Positions 60,050-64,000 of a stretch of DNA of 64,000 nt are shown here, piece by piece. The DNA comes from Chalara sp. BL73. Taxonomy: Eukaryota; Ascomycota; Leotiomycetes; Helotiales. The notes under the pieces are model-generated. The model did no database searches, was not told the DNA's origin, and saw only the letters and a list, made by a program, of their open reading frames with translations. The stretch lies in contig CAKJVC010000049.1 in NCBI GenBank assembly GCA_918026815.1, positions 496,001 through 560,000 of the forward strand, read 5' to 3'. Within the stretch, counting starts at the first letter, position 1, and each line of letters opens with the position of its first letter. The translations under genes and the position numbers were made by a program.

Positions 60050-61958
60050 ATGGCTAAAGACCAAGATGGAGAAGAGCAATATGGCTCAATTTATTCCATA
60101 TCTGGACCTGTCATCGTGGCAGAGAACATGATCGGTGTTGCCATGCACGAATTGGTGAAGGTGGGACACGACAATCTCGTGGGTGAAGTCATTCGGATTG
60201 AGGCAGACAGAGCCACGATCCAGGTATACGAAGAGACGGGTAAGCTACAAGGAAGATACAGTAGCATAGATGCTAATCCGTCGCAGCTGGTGTCACCGTA
60301 GGAGACCCCGTAGTACGAACAAGACAGCCTCTATGTGTTGAGCTGGGTCCTGGATTGATGGAGACAATTTATGATGGTATTCAGCGACCACTTAAGGATA
60401 TTTCAGATCAGTCAAACAGTATTTTCATACCTCGTGGCGTTGCAGCGCCAGCTCTGAATCGAGAGAAGGATTGGGAGTTCAAACCAACGATGAAGGTCGG
60501 AGACCATATCACTGGAGGAGACATTTGGGGAAGTGTCTGGGAGAATACCCTCCTTACCGACCATAAGATCCTACTGCCACCGAGAGCTCGGGGTACCATC
60601 ACAAGAATTGCTGAGAAGGGAAAATACAAAGTCGATCAGAAGATTCTGGAGGTCGAGTTTGATGGGAAGAAGACCGAGTATAGCATGATGCACACTTGGC
60701 CTGTTCGTGTCCCTCGTCCAACGACCGAAAACCTTGCAGCAAGCCAGCCATTTATTGTTGGTCAGCGAGTCTTGGATGCTCTTTTCCCAAGTGTCCAAGG
60801 AGGTACTGTTGCCATTCCTGGAGCCTTCGGATGCGGTAAGACTGTCATCAGTCAGTCGGTGTCCAAGTTCTCCAACAGCGATATCATCGTCTATGTTGGT
60901 TGTGGAGAGCGTGGAAATGAGATGGCTGAAGTCTTGAAGGATTTCCCTGAGCTCTCCATTGATATCGATGGTCGCAAGGAACCTATCATGAAGCGTACGA
61001 CCCTGATTGCCAACACATCCAATATGCCTGTCGCTGCTCGTGAAGCTTCCATCTACACAGGTATCACTGTAGCTGAGTACTTCCGTGATCAAGGCAAGAA
61101 CGTCGCTATGATGGCAGATTCGACTTCCCGATGGGCAGAGGCTCTCCGTGAGATTTCTGGTCGTTTGGGTGAAATGCCTGCTGATCAAGGTTTCCCTGCT
61201 TATTTGGGTGCGAAGTTGGCTAGTTTTTACGAGCGAGCAGGAAAAGTCCAAGCTCTTGGTAGCCCAGATCGAGAGGGAAGTGTCAGTATTGTTGGTGCCG
61301 TCAGCCCTCCTGGAGGTGATTTCTCCGATCCTGTCACTAGCAGCACGCTTGGTATCGTTCAGGTCTTTTGGGGACTAGACAAAAAGCTTGCACAACGTAA
61401 ACATTTCCCATCCATCAACACCAGCGTCAGTTATAGCAAGTATACCAACACTCTAGATAAATGGTACGAAAAGGAATTACCCGAATTCGCTAGACTTCGG
61501 GATCGCATCAAGCAACTTCTCACGGATTCGGAAGAATTAGATCAGGTTGTCCAACTGGTCGGAAAATCTGCATTGTCTGATCCCGATAAGATTACTTTAG
61601 ACGTTGCTGGCATGATCAAGGAAGATTTCCTGCAGCAGAATGGCTACAGCGACTATGATCAGTTCTGTCCTCTTTGGAAGACGGAGTGGATGATGAAGGC
61701 TATGATGGGATTCCATGATGAGTCTCAAAAGGCTATCGCGCAAGGACAGAGTTGGGCAAAGGTCAGGGAAGCCACTGGAGAGCTCCAATCAAACCTACGC
61801 AGCATGAAGTTCGAGCTTCCAAGTGAAGGAGAAGAGGTTGTTACCAAGAAATATGAGGAGCTTGTACAAGCTAGTAAGTTTAGCCACCTTTGATGATTAG
61901 GATCATTCGCTAATGGTTAATAGTGACGGACAAGTTCGCTTCAGTCACTGATGAGTAG
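60050..61958 (+). CDS. VMA1: V-type ATPase catalytic subunit A
   Basis: Three exons, 60050-60239, 60287-61873 and 61924-61958, give 603 residues (donors GTAAGC and GTAAGT, phase kept). The last exon codes a short tail [11 protein letters not shown]. The A-subunit signatures are all present: N-terminal barrel ([23 protein letters not shown]), Walker A GAFGCGKT at about 242-249, the Arg-finger-bearing and catalytic Glu region ([15 protein letters not shown]), and the [15 protein letters not shown] motif. It hydrolyses ATP to drive proton pumping into vacuole and Golgi. The YVG-CGERGN site, where yeast VMA1 carries the VDE intein, is uninterrupted, so no intein is present. Confidence 0.98.
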
Positions 61959-62545
61959 AGGTAAACATACATAGCTCGACAAGTCCAGGCTGTAGAATGT
62001 AGTATATACTTCCGCCACATCTCTGTTGAACCAAAGAATCGATTACTTAATGAATGTCTATGTCTTTTTTAACCACTATCATGAATTTTATCGATAACGT
62101 TGGAGTCTATTTTGGACATGCCAGCTTCTCTTGCTACGTATATTATTGATAATACGCGAAACTTCGTTAGATCTAGAGACTCCCCGTTATACTTGTCGCT
62201 CTATGCGGAAGAATGCAATGTTGATCTCGCCCTGTGACCAATGATACGCTGGCAGGGTATTGCTAATATGGCAGAAGGATTTCACAAGCATGTTACCTGA
62301 GGTATGATAGACATGATAGAAGTAGCTTCATTCATATGGCCTGAGCTATCCACCCATTGGACATTGATATTTGAGGCTGTATTTCAATGTGCTTATTTTA
62401 CGCAGCCTCCTACTAGAAAGGGGTTCGGAAGCACAACCAATCGGACATTGGCCCAAACAACCCAACTCCATCAACCTCCTCCTTCGCACCCCTAGCTTTA
62501 TCACGACCGCTCGTCTCTAAAATATTATATCCTGCTATTTAAAAT
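61959..62545. other. Intergenic between V-ATPase A and the aldolase relic
   Basis: No gene seen. Confidence 0.4.
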
Positions 62546-63659
62546 ATGACGACCCCTATTCCTCAAGTAATATCAGTAAATTTACAAGATATCGCGCAAA
62601 CAATCACACACGACCTTTCGCACCCCACCCTCTCGGATGAGGAGGTTCTGGCCGGGTTGCAAATATGCAGAAAATATAGCATCGCTGCCGGTATCTCCTC
62701 ACCATCTATTCCCTCATCCCCGAAATTATGCTCGATGCATTTCTCCCTTCCTCTTATAGTCATAATATTAAGCCTGTCTAACGACGAGTGGAAAAGTTAC
62801 CGTCAAGCCCTACCATATCCTTTATGCGCTCAAACATCTCGAGGGCACAATCACGAAGGTCTCGGCAATAGTGGGTCCCGGAGGAGGGGGGATGTCAGAA
62901 GTTAAGGTATTTGAGGCTCAGCGCGCTGTTGAAGAGGGTGCGCATGAGGTAGGTGTATCCTTTCGTTTGCTTTGAATCCGTTTAGATATTCGTCGTGGCA
63001 ACGAACCACTCCGTCTCGGCGGCTAAGCTTATGGTATTAGAACGCTGATTCTTGGATCAGGTCGAGATGGGCGTTAATTTAGGGAGGGCCAAGAGTGGGA
63101 AGTGGGTATTCGTGGCTTATGAAGTCAATAAGCTTGAGAGGAGGGTCAGGGAGAGAACTTCCGGGAAAGCAGTGGTAGGCATTGGGGTTGGGGATTGCGA
63201 AAGTGAGCCCTTTTTGTTCACTTGCGGGAACTCTGGTCAGGTGACAAATATTGAATCGCATAGTTGGTGGGGTCTTTGAAGAGAGCGGTACTGATGAAGT
63301 CTTTAGATTTAAGTACCGACGAGTTTATCAAGCTCTGCGATATCTGTAGCGAAGCAGGTATAAAATTTCTCAGCGTTCTCCGAGAGAGAACTTCAAATGT
63401 TATTGCGGATGGCATAAGGATGGAGAAACTCAATTCCATTAAGTATCATCTCAAGGGTCTTGTGGCGGTCAAGGTTGATGGTGTGAAGACGTTGGATGAG
63501 CTGTTGAAACTCAAGGCGACAGGTTTTAGTAGGGTGGGTACAAGGGAAACGGAGAATATCATGAAGAAGGCGATTGAGAAGGGAATCGACACGGAGAGAG
63601 TTGAAGTTAAGCTGGATGGCGTGGGTTATGATCGTGAGAATATTAGAGAGAAGATGTAA
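62546..63659 (+). pseudogene. Degenerate deoxyribose-phosphate aldolase (DeoC-like)
   Basis: Exons 62546-62690 and 62797-62948 join well (donor GTATCT, branch CTAAC, phase kept) and read QDIAQTITHDLSHPTLSDEEV then VTVKPYHILYALKHLEG and EVKVFEAQRAVEEGAHE, classic DeoC. Exon 3 starts at 63061 after GATCAG. From about 63202 to 63264 no junction keeps frame and homology together: the text VFEES then AVLMKSLDLSTDEFIKLC lies in two frames. In DeoC the Schiff-base lysine lies in KTSTG, after EAGxxFxK; here the text is EAGIKFLSVLRER, so the lysine is missing. The catalytic Asp of the DM-type motif reads E (VEMGVNLG), and VKASGG reads VKVDGV. DeoC cleaves deoxyribose-5-phosphate into glyceraldehyde-3-phosphate and acetaldehyde. 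This copy cannot do so as written; it is most likely a pseudogene, less likely a repurposed protein. Confidence 0.7.
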
Positions 63660-64000
63660 ACACATGGCGAAATGTGGTTCGACATGGAGTCTGGTGCTAA
63701 TGATACATGGAATGAAATCTAGCCAATGCAAAGCATGCCAACATGCGGTTTGGGTCGCGCCAGTTCTCTGATACTGAAGCATTCTCTCAAACCCACAAGC
63801 CGAAACCGAACTCCACAAAACTCAAGCACCAATATTGATAGCCCACCCTTCGGACTTCCAGCAATTAAACCCAATGAATTTTGCGTGTGAGTCCCAATAA
63901 TCACTCAGCTAGAACATCCATGCACCCAGTTGTGTCTGCTCGACCTCTCAAGGCACCCTAGTTCATGATTGCCGACAGTCTAGTAGTTCCTATTCACAAC
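63660..64000. other. Right edge, no gene seen
   Basis: Short frames only (63719-63904 -, and the aldolase relic's antisense). Nothing supportable. Confidence 0.4.

Noticed and set aside
1..64000. tRNA, rRNA, CRISPR arrays, intact transposons, secondary-metabolite cluster
   Set aside because: No tRNA-like B box with cloverleaf pairing, no array of spaced repeats, no transposase or reverse-transcriptase motifs, and no backbone synthase near the MFS gene were found by reading. A computed search would be needed to exclude short or divergent copies.

Overview
The window is eukaryotic nuclear DNA from a filamentous ascomycete (Pezizomycotina). Genes are intron-rich, with short introns of about 50-130 bp, GTANGT-type donors and CTAAC-type branch points. 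Protein-coding genes are spaced by 0.5-3 kb on both strands. Leotiomycetes (Helotiales) is my best guess from gene content, such as a Leptosphaeria-type rhodopsin, but I cannot prove it from sequence alone. There is no operon structure. I found no CRISPR array, rRNA, convincing tRNA or intact transposon.

Layout. 1-4.5 kb: an HDA2/3-like histone deacetylase complex subunit, cut at its 5' end by the window edge. 5.4-5.7 kb: a frameshifted ankyrin-repeat scrap. 6.7-8.2 kb (-): ribosomal protein uL4. 8.8-10.1 kb (-): a serine-rich protein of unknown function. 11.5-12.2 kb: a probable 101-residue mitochondrial protein split over three small exons. 12.8-14.0 kb (-): an ELO fatty-acid elongase. 14.1-18.8 kb: a gene-poor stretch with one interrupted orphan frame. 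18.8-19.6 kb: p24 cargo receptor. 20.5-22.2 kb: Prp45/SKIP splicing factor. 23.3-24.6 kb: membrane-anchored GH16 glycosidase. 26.1-26.8 kb (-): TIM22. 27.3-29.4 kb (-): MFS transporter with seven exons. 29.4-31.8 kb: gene-poor. 31.8-33.1 kb: AMACR-type racemase ending in a peroxisomal SRL tail. 33.3-33.6 kb (-): possible small Pro-rich protein.

34.9-37.2 kb (-): dynamin-like Vps1, sharing an 812 bp divergent promoter with a ribokinase (38.0-39.2 kb, +). 40.6-44.3 kb (-): a 1176-residue protein joining beta-propeller-like repeats to an inositol-polyphosphate 5-phosphatase domain. 45.7-46.0 kb: last exon of a small membrane protein. 46.7-48.5 kb: CID/RS-domain RNA-processing protein. 51.5-53.1 kb: a CASTOR-like ACT-domain protein with an 8-codon first exon. 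54.6-55.6 kb: a microbial rhodopsin with all residues of a proton pump. 56.6-59.2 kb (-): Gid7/WDR26 homologue. 60.0-62.0 kb: V-ATPase catalytic subunit A without an intein. 62.5-63.7 kb: a decaying deoxyribose-phosphate aldolase that has lost its Schiff-base lysine.

Most genes are housekeeping and functionally unrelated. The most interesting part is 51-64 kb. It carries an amino-acid-sensor-like protein, a light-driven proton pump, a GID ubiquitin-ligase subunit and the V-ATPase catalytic subunit side by side, then the degenerate aldolase. A functional link between them is only a speculation. Exon joins given below were checked for splice consensus and for reading-frame phase; they are predictions, not transcript data.
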